Source of the DNA: Streptomyces sp. LBL
GTDB taxonomy: Bacteria; Actinomycetota; Actinomycetes; Streptomycetales; Streptomycetaceae
Reading direction: 5' to 3'
Assembly: GCF_029893585.1 (NCBI RefSeq)
Contig: NZ_JARXYX010000022.1
Coordinates: 1-64,000, forward strand
Length of the DNA stretch: 64,000 nucleotides
Shown here: piece by piece, positions 41,776 through 49,386 of the stretch
Position numbering within the stretch: the stretch's first letter is position 1
Layout: every line of letters starts with the position of its first letter
Program-made: the position numbers and the translations under genes
The notes under the pieces: model-generated
The model's input: the letters and a program-made list of their open reading frames with translations, nothing else
Told to the model about the DNA's origin: nothing
The model's database searches: none

Positions 41776-42669
41776 GTGTCGGTACTGGTTCTTGTTCTCG
41801 CCGTGAGCGCGGCCTGCTGTCTGGGCTTCGGGTTCGTGCTCCAGCAGAACGCGGCCCGGCAGGCACCGCTCAGCGACTTCCTCTCGCCCCGACTGCTCCT
41901 GGACCTGATGAAGGTGCCCCGCTGGCTCGGCGGCATCGCACTGATGGTGGCCGGCATGGCCCTCGGCGCGATCGCGCTGGGCAAAGGCGAGATCTCCCTG
42001 GTGGAACCCCTCCTCGCGACGAACCTGCTGTTCGCCCTGGCCCTCTCCCGCAAGCAGTCCAAGCAGCCACTGGGCCGCCAGGGCTGGGCAGGTCTCCTGC
42101 TGCTCGCGGGCGGGGTGACCGCGTTCATCGTGGCGGGCGAGCCGCGCGGCGGCAACGCGGTCACCGATCCGCTGCGCCACTGGCTGATCATCGGAGTGAT
42201 GACCGGCATCGCCCTGCTGCTCACGACCTACGCCAAACGCTCCCGGCTGAGCGCCGCCCCGATGCTGCTGGCGCTGGCCGCTGGCCTGCTCTACGGCGTG
42301 CAGGACGCGCTGACGAGGGTGAGCGGCCAGCGGTTCTCCGAGGGCGGCCTGGTGGAGGTGCTGACCGGCTGGCAGCCGTACGCCGTGCTGGTGCTCGGCG
42401 TGACCGGCCTGATCCTGGTGCAGAGCGCGTTCGAGACCGCGCCCCTGCGGATGTCGCTGCCCGCGTTGACAGCCGCCCAGCCGCTGGCCGGGATCGTCTG
42501 CGGTGTCGGCTTCCTCGGCGACCGGCTGCGCACCGACACGGGCGCGCTGGCCTGGGAGGCGGCGGGGCTCGCGGCGATCATGACCGGCATCGTGCTGCTG
42601 GGCATGCACCCGGCGATGCCGGCCGGCGCGACGGAGACCGAGCGCACACGGGACCTGCAACCACGCTGA
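41776..42669 (+). CDS. DMT-superfamily permease
   Basis: A 297-residue inner-membrane protein with about ten hydrophobic helices and the two-fold EamA-type repeat (second half begins near RHWLIIGVMTGIALLL). Conserved segments are GFGFVLQQNAA near the N-terminus and ISLVEPLLATNLLFAL. Substrate unknown; it resembles the magnesium-transporter-like NIPA/DMT proteins of actinobacteria. GTG 41776 is preceded by GAGGTAGG at good spacing; an ATG 6 codons upstream (41758) is the alternative. Confidence 0.8.
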   Translation: MSVLVLVLAVSAACCLGFGFVLQQNAARQAPLSDFLSPRLLLDLMKVPRWLGGIALMVAGMALGAIALGKGEISLVEPLLATNLLFALALSRKQSKQPLGRQGWAGLLLLAGGVTAFIVAGEPRGGNAVTDPLRHWLIIGVMTGIALLLTTYAKRSRLSAAPMLLALAAGLLYGVQDALTRVSGQRFSEGGLVEVLTGWQPYAVLVLGVTGLILVQSAFETAPLRMSLPALTAAQPLAGIVCGVGFLGDRLRTDTGALAWEAAGLAAIMTGIVLLGMHPAMPAGATETERTRDLQPR

Positions 42670-42726
42670 CGGCTCCCCCTCGATCCCTGCCCGAATCGGG
42701 CGAGCCCCTGCCCGGATCGGACGGGC

Positions 42727-42775
42727 CCCGCCCGGATGAGGATCCCGCCCGGATGAGGATCCCGCCCGGATGAGG
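42727..42775 (+). repeat. 17-bp tandem repeat between permease and Nudix genes
   Basis: CCCGCCCGGATGAGGAT occurs at 42727-42743 and 42744-42760 without change, and a third copy from 42761 diverges after CCCGCCCGGATGAGG. Related CCCGGATCGG elements precede it. The 284-base gap contains no gene. Confidence 0.8.
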
Positions 42776-42953
42776 CCACTGCCCATAGGGGTCGCCCGCC
42801 GATTCTCGCCCTCGCCCGGATGGGCCCCCCGCCAAGGCGCAACCTCCACCCCCACGCCGATACAGCCACCACCGAGACGCAACCCCCACCCGGACGGGAC
42901 CCCCGGACGGGACCCCCGCACGATGGGACGGAGCCCCCTGCTTGGATGGGGTG

Positions 42954-43478
42954 ATGAACGCTGCTGACGAGATCCTCGACATCGTCGACGAGAACGACCA
43001 GGTCATCGGAGAGTCCCCGCGCGGCGAGGCGTACGCGCAGGGTCTGCGCCACCGCTGTGTCTTCATCCAGGCCAGGGACGCCGAGGGCCGGCTGTTCGTC
43101 CACCGCCGCACGCCGACCAAGCTGGTCTTTCCCTCCCTGTACGACATGTTCGTCGGCGGAGTCGTCGGCGCGGGCGAGTCCTACGACGACGCGGCCCTGC
43201 GCGAAGCCGAGGAGGAACTGGGCGTCACGGGCCTCCCCCGCCCCGAATACCTCTTCAAGTTCCTCTACGACGACGGCACCGGCCGGACCTGGTGGTCGGC
43301 CGTGTACGAGGTCCGCTGGGAGCTGCCGGTCAGTCCTCAGGCCGAGGAGGTGGCCTGGCACGACTTCCTGCCCGAGGACCAGGTGGAGCGCCGTCTGCGG
43401 GAGTGGGAGTGGGTACCGGACGGGCTGGCGGCGTACGAGCGGCTGAAGGCGTACCGGTCCGGTCTGTCCGGCGCGTGA
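42954..43478 (+). CDS. Nudix hydrolase (YfcD/IPP-isomerase-like)
   Basis: A 174-residue Nudix protein. The Nudix box runs from Gly69 to Val91 (GAGESYDDAALREAEEELG), matching Gx5Ex7REx2EExG with Glu84, Glu87 and Glu88 as metal ligands. The N-terminus EILDIVDENDQVIGESPRGEA and LRHRCVFIQ are typical of the YfcD branch. It hydrolyses a nucleoside diphosphate linked to another group; the substrate is not evident. ATG 42954, with an in-frame GTG one codon earlier. Confidence 0.9.
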   Translation: MNAADEILDIVDENDQVIGESPRGEAYAQGLRHRCVFIQARDAEGRLFVHRRTPTKLVFPSLYDMFVGGVVGAGESYDDAALREAEEELGVTGLPRPEYLFKFLYDDGTGRTWWSAVYEVRWELPVSPQAEEVAWHDFLPEDQVERRLREWEWVPDGLAAYERLKAYRSGLSGA

Positions 43479-43529
43479 GCGGGAGCCGCCGGATGCCCCC
43501 GCCCGAAGCGGCCGGATAAGGTCCTGCGC

Positions 43530-43922
43530 GTGATCGAATTCGCACGGAACGTCCGGCTGTGGTTCGCCCCACAGGAACTCAGGCAGGAGGGCGGCACCCC
43601 CGACTACCGCTTCTCGCTGGCGAACGAGCGCACCTTCCTCGCCTGGCTGCGCACCGCGCTCGCGCTGATCGGCGGCGGTTTCGCCGTGGACCAGTTCCTG
43701 CCGGACCTGCGCTGGGGCTGGCGGGTCGGCCTCGCGCTCGCGCTGCTCGCCGCGGGCGTGCTGTGCTCGCTGCGGGCGGTCAACCACTGGGTGCGCTGCG
43801 AACGGGCCATGCGCCGGGGTGAGGACCTGCCGGTGTCCCGCTTCCCTGCGCTGCTGGGCCTGGCGGTCGCGCTCGTGGCCGTCGCGATGGTCTTCGTGGT
43901 GCTCGTCGGGTGGGAAGGGTGA
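43530..43922 (+). CDS. DUF202 (YidH-like) membrane protein
   Basis: A 130-residue protein with three membrane helices. The segment DYRFSLANERTFLAWLRTALALIGGG is the DUF202/YidH signature (quoted parts SLANERTFLAWLRTALALIG). Function unknown. GTG 43530. It overlaps the next DUF202 gene by four bases (GTGA), so the two are likely co-translated and may form a heteromeric membrane complex (inference). Confidence 0.85.
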   Translation: MIEFARNVRLWFAPQELRQEGGTPDYRFSLANERTFLAWLRTALALIGGGFAVDQFLPDLRWGWRVGLALALLAAGVLCSLRAVNHWVRCERAMRRGEDLPVSRFPALLGLAVALVAVAMVFVVLVGWEG

Positions 43923-44245
43923 CCGGCGCGGGGGCGACCCCGGACCGGGATCCCGGACTGCAACCCGAGCGGACCCGGCTCGCCTGGCGCCGTACGACCC
44001 TGTCGAGCACCGTGGCGGCCCTGCTCGCCATGAAGACCAGCCTGCACGGCGGGGCCTCCGCGGCCGCGCTGACCGTCTGCGCCCTGTGCTGCGCCCTGTG
44101 GCTGGGCTTCCTGCTGGTGGCTCACCGTCGTATCCGCACCCTGTCGGCGACGAGCAGCCCTCCGGCACTGACACCCCGGTACGCGACGACCGGAGCGCTG
44201 CTGACGGTGGCGCTGGCCGTCTGCGCGGCGGCGCTCGTTTTCTAG
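43919..44245 (+). CDS. Second DUF202 membrane protein
   Basis: A 108-residue protein with three membrane helices and the DUF202 motif LQPERTRLAWRRTTLSSTVA. It is paired with the preceding gene through an overlapping GTGA. The GTG at 43919 is assumed; a GTG at 43910 is also in frame. Its stop codon lies at the edge of a long 31-bp tandem repeat array. Confidence 0.82.
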   Translation: MTGAGATPDRDPGLQPERTRLAWRRTTLSSTVAALLAMKTSLHGGASAAALTVCALCCALWLGFLLVAHRRIRTLSATSSPPALTPRYATTGALLTVALAVCAAALVF

Positions 44246-44286
44246 GCGCAATGCCAGTGACAGTCACCGGCGGCACTGCTTCCAGG

Positions 44287-44508
44287 CGGCATCGGACCGA
44301 GCGACCTGGATTCCGGACGACATCGGAGCGAGCGTCGCGGGTTCCACGCGTCGCCGGAGCGAGCGACCTGGGTCCCAGGCGACATCGGAGCGAGCGACCT
44401 GGGTTCCAGGCGACATCGGAGCGAGTGACCTGGGTTCCACATCGGAGCGAGCGTCGCGGGTTCCACGCGTCGCCGGAGCGACCGTCCTGGGTTCCGGGCG
44501 ACGTCGGA
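44287..44508 (+). repeat. 31-bp minisatellite, seven units
   Basis: Units start at 44287, 44318, 44349, 44380, 44411, 44439 and 44468, with a truncated eighth at 44499. Five units are exactly 31 bp; two are 28 and 29 bp. The core is CATCGGAGCGAGCGACCTGG followed by GTTCCAGGCGA; CCTGGGTTCCAGG within it is palindromic. Units 2-3 and 6-7 are near-identical pairs, indicating a higher-order duplication. 31 is not a multiple of three, so it is not a coding repeat. The surrounding 410-base gap has no gene. Confidence 0.9.
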
Positions 44509-44598
44509 CGAACACCCGTCACAGCTTCCCGCCACCCCCGGCGGGGAGCTGTCGGCCTATGGTGGCCCCGATCACGTTCTCTTCCCCCACTGGACGAC

Positions 44599-44616
44599 AT
44601 ACCGACCGGTCGGCAT
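44599..44616 (+). promoter_or_regulatory. Putative TetR operator upstream of the kinase-ACAD operon
   Basis: ATACCGACCGGTCGGCAT is an 18-bp palindrome with one mismatched pair, 40 bases before the phosphotransferase start. The half ATACCGACCGGT recurs upstream of the SDR gene (49059-49076) and of the molybdopterin oxidoreductase gene (63407-63423). A TetR gene sits between the first two targets. Confidence 0.6.
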
Positions 44617-44655
44617 CATTGGTCGGGTCGCGTTCACCCGTCCGTAGGAGCATTG

Positions 44656-45687
44656 ATGAGCCCCGACCACCCGCCAGGACTCGATCTCGACCGGCTGCGC
44701 GCCCTGCTCGACCGTGAGCGGCCCGGTCTGGTGCACGGCCCGCTCACCGGCCGGCTGATCGAGGGCGGACGGTCGAACCTCACGTACGCGGTCTCCGACG
44801 GCAGCGCGAAGTGGGTCGTACGACGGCCCCCGCTCGGCCATGTCCTGGCCACCGCGCACGACATGAAACGCGAGCACCGGGTGATCAGCGCGCTGCACCC
44901 GACCAACGTGCCGGTGCCGCGTCCGGTACTGCTGTGCGAGAACCCCGAGAACGGAGCGGTGCTCGGGTCGCCCTTCTACGTCATGGAGTTCGTCGAGGGC
45001 ACTCCGTACCGAACCGCCGACCAGCTGGCCCCGCTCGGCCCCGAGCGCACCCGGGACGCGGTCCTCGCCCTGGTCGACACGCTGGTCGAGCTGCATGCCG
45101 TCGACCCTGCCGAGGTGGGACTCGCCGACTTCGGCCGGCCCGAGGGCTTCCTGGACCGGCAACTGCGGCGCTGGGGAAAGCAGTTGGACGCCTCCCGCAA
45201 CCGCGAGCTGACCGGCATCGACGAACTGCACGCGGCGCTCGGCCGACAGCTGCCCCGGTCCCCCGCGCCCGCGGTCGTGCACGGCGACTACCGGCTCGAC
45301 AACGTCCTGATCGGCGACGGCGACCGGATCAGGGCGATCCTCGACTGGGAGATGTCCACGCTCGGCGATCCGCTGACCGACCTGGGCCTGCTGGTGATGT
45401 ACAGCATGCCGCTCGGCATGCCCGACTCCCCGGTGTCGACGACCGCTGAGGCCGCCGGCCACCCGTCGCCCGCCGAGCTGATCGAGCGGTACGCCGCACG
45501 CTCGGGGCGCGACGTCTCCGCTGTCTCCTGGTACACGGCGTTCGCCTGGTTCAAGCTGGCCGTGATCCTGGAGGGCATCCACTACCGCTACACCCTGGGC
45601 CAGACGGTCGGCCGCGGCTTCGACCGCATCGGCGACCTGGTCCCGGTCTTCATCGAGCACGGCCTGACCACCCTCCAGGAAGGCTGA
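44656..45687 (+). CDS. APH-family phosphotransferase associated with acyl-CoA dehydrogenase
   Basis: A 343-residue aminoglycoside-phosphotransferase-fold kinase. The catalytic loop is VHGDYRLDNVLIG (His209, Asp211, Asn216), and the metal-binding Asp is in ILDWEMSTLGDP. The family that neighbours acyl-CoA dehydrogenases includes the kinase half of human ACAD10/ACAD11 and Pseudomonas LvaA, which phosphorylate 4-hydroxyacyl-CoAs. ATG 44656 with AGGAG 5 bases upstream. It ends 6 bases before the dehydrogenase gene, so both are in one operon behind the palindrome at 44599-44616. Confidence 0.87.
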   Translation: MSPDHPPGLDLDRLRALLDRERPGLVHGPLTGRLIEGGRSNLTYAVSDGSAKWVVRRPPLGHVLATAHDMKREHRVISALHPTNVPVPRPVLLCENPENGAVLGSPFYVMEFVEGTPYRTADQLAPLGPERTRDAVLALVDTLVELHAVDPAEVGLADFGRPEGFLDRQLRRWGKQLDASRNRELTGIDELHAALGRQLPRSPAPAVVHGDYRLDNVLIGDGDRIRAILDWEMSTLGDPLTDLGLLVMYSMPLGMPDSPVSTTAEAAGHPSPAELIERYAARSGRDVSAVSWYTAFAWFKLAVILEGIHYRYTLGQTVGRGFDRIGDLVPVFIEHGLTTLQEG

Positions 45688-45693
45688 CCGGAC

Positions 45694-46908
45694 ATGGACT
45701 TCGCGTTCGACGCGCGCACCGAGGAACTGCGCGCCAGGCTGCTCGCCTTCATGGACGAGTACGTCCACCCTGCCGAGGCCGTCGCGGAGGAGCAGCGCGC
45801 CGCGCTCGCCTCGCCGTGGGACACCCCGGCCGTGGTCGAGGAGTTGAAGGCGGAGGCTCGCAGGCAGGGCCTGTGGAACCTCTTCCTCCCGGACTCCGAG
45901 TACGGCGCCGGCCTGACCAACCTCCAGTACGCGCCCCTCGCCGAGCTCACCGGCCGCTCCCCGCAGTTGGCGCCCACGGCGCTGAACTGCGCGGCTCCGG
46001 ACACCGGCAACATGGAGGTGCTGACCCAGTTCGGCGACGAGCGGCAGAAGAAGCAGTGGCTGGAGCCGTTGCTCGCGGGCGAGATCCGCTCGGCGTTCGC
46101 GATGACCGAGCCGGAGGTGGCCTCGTCCGACGCCACGAACATCACGACCCGCATCGAGCGGGACGGTGACGAGTACGTCATCACCGGCCGCAAGTGGTAC
46201 ATCTCCGGGGCGATGAACCCGGACTGCAAGATCTTCATCGTCATGGGCAAGACGGACCCGGACGGGGAGGACATCCGCCGTCAGCAGTCCATGATCCTGG
46301 TCCCCCGCGACACCCCGGGTGTCACAGTGAAGCGCGCGATGCGGGTGTTCGGCTACGAGGACCACTACCACGGCGGCCACGCCGAGATGATCTTCGACCA
46401 CGCGCGCGTGCCGGTCACCCACCTGATCGGCGAGGAGGGCGGCGGCTTCGCCATCGCCCAGGCCCGTCTCGGCCCGGGCCGTATCCACCACTGCATGCGG
46501 CTGATCGGCATGGCGGAGCGGGCGATCGAGCTGATGTGCCGGCGGGCCGTCTCGCGCGACGCCTTCGGCAAGGCGCTGGGCCAGCAGGGCGTGGTCCACA
46601 ACTGGATCGCCGACGCACGCGTGACAGTCGAGCAGCTGCGACTGCTGGTGCTGAAGACGGCCTGGCTGATGGACACGGTCGGCAACCGGGGCGCCCACAC
46701 GGAGATCCAGTCCATCAAGATCGCCACGCCCCGCGCGGTCGTCGACATCATCGACCGGGCGATCCAGCTGCACGGCGCGGGCGGCGTCAGCCAGGACTTC
46801 CCGCTGGCCGAGCTGTACGCCGGCGCCCGCACCCTGATGATCGCCGACGGCCCTGACGAGGTGCACCAGCGGTCGCTGGCGCGGCGGGAGTTGAAGAAGT
46901 ACCTGTGA
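45694..46908 (+). CDS. Acyl-CoA dehydrogenase, ACAD10/11-like
   Basis: A 404-residue FAD enzyme with the usual helical, beta-barrel and C-terminal helical domains. FAD-site segments include FAMTEPEVASSDATN and WYISGAMNPDCK. At the usual catalytic glutamate position (MCAD YEGT) this protein reads ADGPDEVHQ, so Asp385 replaces Glu, as in the ACAD10/11-like group. With the upstream kinase it would convert a 4-phosphoacyl-CoA to an unsaturated or isomerised acyl-CoA (inference from the ACAD11 and LvaA/LvaC precedent). A perfect terminator follows. Confidence 0.9.
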   Translation: MDFAFDARTEELRARLLAFMDEYVHPAEAVAEEQRAALASPWDTPAVVEELKAEARRQGLWNLFLPDSEYGAGLTNLQYAPLAELTGRSPQLAPTALNCAAPDTGNMEVLTQFGDERQKKQWLEPLLAGEIRSAFAMTEPEVASSDATNITTRIERDGDEYVITGRKWYISGAMNPDCKIFIVMGKTDPDGEDIRRQQSMILVPRDTPGVTVKRAMRVFGYEDHYHGGHAEMIFDHARVPVTHLIGEEGGGFAIAQARLGPGRIHHCMRLIGMAERAIELMCRRAVSRDAFGKALGQQGVVHNWIADARVTVEQLRLLVLKTAWLMDTVGNRGAHTEIQSIKIATPRAVVDIIDRAIQLHGAGGVSQDFPLAELYAGARTLMIADGPDEVHQRSLARRELKKYL

Positions 46909-46912
46909 GGTC

Positions 46913-46955
46913 ATCTGTAAGGGGCGGTCGCCAAGGACGACCGCCCCTTACAGAT
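46913..46955. terminator. Perfect 18-bp terminator hairpin
   Basis: Arms at 46913-46930 and 46938-46955 pair perfectly over 18 bp with a 7-base loop, starting 4 bases after the dehydrogenase stop codon, and are followed by TCTCTTT. The convergent TetR gene ends 91 bases further on. Confidence 0.9.
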
Positions 46956-47045
46956 GTCTCTTTACGGCCGCAGCGCCCTGAATCACCGCCACAGCGCCCG
47001 CGTCACCGCCGCAGCGCCGCCCCGATCACCGCCGCAGCGAGCAGT

Positions 47046-47648
47046 TCACGGTCGCAGCGCTCGGAGCAGAAGGTCCGCGAGATGGTCGGCGACCTCCTGC
47101 GGGCTGAGGGGGCCGTCGGGACGGTACCAGGTGGGCAGGTGGTGAACGGAGCCGAAGTGGTAGTCCACGACCAGGTCGGCCGGGGTCGCCTTGGAGAAGA
47201 CGCCCGCCTGCTGGCCCTCCTCGATCAGCGCACGGAAGCGTTCGTGGTAGCGCCGTCGCTCGGCACGCACCTGCTTGTTCTTCTCCGGGCTCAGGTGATG
47301 CATCGAGCGGAAGAAGATCGACGCGTCGTCGAGGTGGTCGATGGTGGTGACGACGACGTCGGCCGCCGCGCCCCGCAGCCGCTTCTCGACCGGTTCGTCG
47401 GCGTCCGCGAAGGCGTCGAGTCTCTCCTGCTGGACCCGCAGCACGCGCGCGTACACCTCGTGCAGCAGGTCGTCCTTGGAGCCGAAGTAGTGGTACAGCG
47501 CCCCCTTGGTGACGCCGGCCGCCTCGACGATCTCCTGCACCGAGGTGCGGTCGTAGCCCTGCTCCGCGAAGAGCCGGGTGGCGGCGGCGAGCAGCCGCTG
47601 CGGTACGGGGGTTCCGTCACCGTCCGTCGTCCTGGGCACTGCCGCCAC
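47046..47648 (-). CDS. TetR-family transcriptional regulator
   Basis: A 200-residue TetR protein. The N-terminal HTH is clear: ATRLFAEQGYDRTSVQEIVE and AGVTKGALYHYFGSKDDLL. The C-terminal domain (MHHLSPEKNKQVRAERRRYH) resembles regulators of fatty-acid or phenylacetate degradation that respond to acyl-CoAs. It lies between the kinase-ACAD pair and the SDR/CoA-ligase remnant, and the palindrome ATACCGACCGGT occurs at both promoters, so it is the prime candidate repressor. GTG 47648 is assumed; a GTG three codons later is also possible. Confidence 0.88.
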   Translation of the reverse strand: MAAVPRTTDGDGTPVPQRLLAAATRLFAEQGYDRTSVQEIVEAAGVTKGALYHYFGSKDDLLHEVYARVLRVQQERLDAFADADEPVEKRLRGAAADVVVTTIDHLDDASIFFRSMHHLSPEKNKQVRAERRRYHERFRALIEEGQQAGVFSKATPADLVVDYHFGSVHHLPTWYRPDGPLSPQEVADHLADLLLRALRP

Positions 47649-47679
47649 CTGCCTTCCGGGTCTTTCTGCTGTTTCTGGC

Positions 47680-47765
47680 GCTAGCCGTTGCTTCCGGGGC
47701 TAGACGTTGTGTCTGGTGCTATCCGTTGCTTCTGGGACCAGCGGTGTTTTCGGGGCTAGCCGTTC
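47680..47765 (-). repeat. 19-bp tandem repeat overlapping the CoA-ligase remnant stop codon
   Basis: Four and a half units of about 19 bp (GCTAGCCGTTGCTTCCGGG and variants) start at 47680, 47699, 47718, 47737 and 47755. The last unit contains the TAG stop (CTA on the plus strand at 47756-47758) of the left-reading CoA-ligase remnant. Confidence 0.75.
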
Positions 47766-48238
47766 GGACGGGAACGGAGTTCCCGCCGAAGGATCTTCCC
47801 ACTCGCCGTCTTCGGCAACTCGGGCAGGATCTCCACCTGACGGGGGTATTTGTAAGCGGCCAGTCTCTCCTTGCAGTACGCGGCGAGCGCACCGGGGCCG
47901 GTCTCGGCGCCGGGTCGGAGGCTGACGTACGCCTTGACGGTCTCCCCGCGGTACCCGTCGGGCACCCCGACGACGGCCGCCTCGCGCACCGCCGGGTGCG
48001 TGTACAGCACGTCCTCGACCTCGCGCGGCCACACCTTGAAGCCGGAGGCGTTGATCATGTCCTCGACCTCGCGGTGACTGAGGCGGCCGTCGAAGTAGGC
48101 GAGGAAGGTCCGGTCCGGTGTCTCGGCGACCGCCCGGCGCAGGGCGTGCACAAGGGAGTCGGCGGGGTCGATGGGGGCGCGCTGGGCGTCGTCGAGCAGG
48201 GCCAGCCAGGGCTTGGCGGCGTAGCGGGAGTCGGTCAC
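47756..48238 (-). pseudogene. Acyl-CoA ligase with large in-frame internal deletion
   Basis: The 160 residues join the first about 58 residues of a class I CoA ligase (ending TPDRTFLAYFDGRLSHREV) directly to the last about 100 residues (DMINASGFKVWPREVEDVLY through A10 LPKTASGKIL with Lys148). The intervening roughly 350 residues, including the TSG(T/S)TGxPKG phosphate loop, the acyl pocket and the STGD motif, are missing, yet the frame is intact. It cannot adenylate a substrate. The 15-mer GTCCTCGACCTCGCG occurs at the junction (48059-48073) and again at 48011-48025. GTG 48238 overlaps the SDR stop (GTGA). A retained function as a truncated protein is possible but less likely. Confidence 0.8.
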
Positions 48239-49008
48239 CGGGTCGTCTCCCACTTCTGCTGGAGGTGGTTCATGTTCGTCAGCCAGCGATCGGGATCAGC
48301 GGCCCTGGCCTGGCAGTACCCGGCGACCTCGGGGTGCGGCAGGATCAGGAACCGGTCCTCCTCGATGCCCTTGAACAGGGCGTCCGCCACCTCGTCCGGC
48401 TCGATCGCGGTCGGCTGCAGGACCAGGTCGCCCGCGCTCCCGGTGGCGGCCAGCATGTCGGTGCGCACGCCCTGCGGACAGATCGCGTGCACCTTCAGAC
48501 CACGATGCCGGTATGTCAGCGACAGCCACTCGGCGAAGGCGTACGCCCCGTGCTTGGTCACGGCGTAGGGCGCGGCGCCGATCATGGTCAGCAGTCCGGC
48601 GGCCGAGACGGTGGAGACGAAACGACCCGTGCCGCGCTCCAGCCACTCCGGCAGCAGCTCGTGGGCCGCGCGCACGTGCGCCATCACGTTCACCTCCCAG
48701 GACAACGCCCAGGGCTGCTCGTCGAGCGGCGTCCCGGGCTCCCCGGCCTCGAAGGCGATCCCCGCGTTGGCGCAGTACACGTCGACCGTGCCGCCCAGCG
48801 CCTCCCGGGCCTCGGCGACGATCGCGGAGGCGTCCCCCGGAACGGCGATGCCGCCGATCTCCTCGGCAACGGCCTTCGCCCGACCGGCGTCCAGGTCGTT
48901 GACCACCACCCGGGCTCCCTCGGCGCCGAAGCGGCGGGCCAGCGCGGCCCCGATCCCGCCCCCCGCTCCGGTGACGACCACTCCCGCATCCTGCACGGCT
49001 CCCACCAT
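48235..49008 (-). CDS. SDR-family oxidoreductase
   Basis: A 257-residue classical short-chain dehydrogenase: cofactor motif TGAGGGIG (about residues 14-21), an Asp (NDLD) after strand 2 suggesting NAD(H), CANAG in place of NNAG, and YAVTK as the active-site YxxxK. It is the first gene of a left-reading group with the CoA-ligase remnant and TetR. AAGGAGACCG precedes the ATG. Within the inferred 4-hydroxyacyl-CoA pathway it would be the LvaD-like or 3-hydroxyacyl-CoA-dehydrogenase step (inference). Confidence 0.88.
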   Translation of the reverse strand: MVGAVQDAGVVVTGAGGGIGAALARRFGAEGARVVVNDLDAGRAKAVAEEIGGIAVPGDASAIVAEAREALGGTVDVYCANAGIAFEAGEPGTPLDEQPWALSWEVNVMAHVRAAHELLPEWLERGTGRFVSTVSAAGLLTMIGAAPYAVTKHGAYAFAEWLSLTYRHRGLKVHAICPQGVRTDMLAATGSAGDLVLQPTAIEPDEVADALFKGIEEDRFLILPHPEVAGYCQARAADPDRWLTNMNHLQQKWETTR

Positions 49009-49058
49009 CGGTCTCCTTCGACGCGACGCGATTCGGCTCTGCCTTCGCCCGCGGTCAG

Positions 49059-49076
49059 ACTAACCGGTCGGTATGT
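49059..49076 (-). promoter_or_regulatory. Putative TetR operator upstream of the SDR gene
   Basis: On the minus strand this reads ACATACCGACCGGTTAGT. It shares ACATACCGACCGGT exactly with the site upstream of the phosphotransferase gene (44597-44610) and is itself partly palindromic around ACCGGT. It lies 50 bases before the SDR start. Confidence 0.6.
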
Positions 49077-49290
49077 AACAAGGAAGGGTGGCTGGAACCA
49101 CTCGGGGGCGAGGGCGCGGGAAACCCGAAGAGTGCCCCGACGCCCTCCTCGACCACCTCCTGCCCCTCCTCCATCACCGATCCCGCCCCCCAGCCAGGCC
49201 CTGGTGCCGCAGGGCAGTCCTGCGTCCGTGGCGGCCGGGCTCAGGTGCGCCGGGTGCTCAGGCACGTCGGGTGACACGGGTGGCGCGGGT

Positions 49291-49374
49291 GGCGGCGGGT
49301 GGCGGCGGGTGGCGGCGGGTGGCGGCGGGGGGGGGGGGGGGGGGGGGGGGGCCCCCGGGGCCGCCCCCCCCCCC
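49291..49374. repeat. GGCGGCGGGT repeats followed by a 25-G and an 11-C homopolymer
   Basis: About four copies of GGCGGCGGGT (49291-49326) run into 25 consecutive G (49327-49351), then CCCCC, GGGG and an 11-base C run (49364-49374). The tract lies between the SDR promoter and the 3' end of the acylase gene. The rest of the 378-base gap (49009-49386) contains no recognisable gene. Such long homopolymers are unusual in Streptomyces and may be a sequencing or assembly artefact; if real, they could form quadruplex or very stable hairpins. Confidence 0.8.
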
Positions 49375-49386
49375 ACCACCCATGTC

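Noticed and set aside
44287..44508. Possible CRISPR array
   Set aside because: The repeats are contiguous without spacers, diverge from one another, and no cas genes are nearby.
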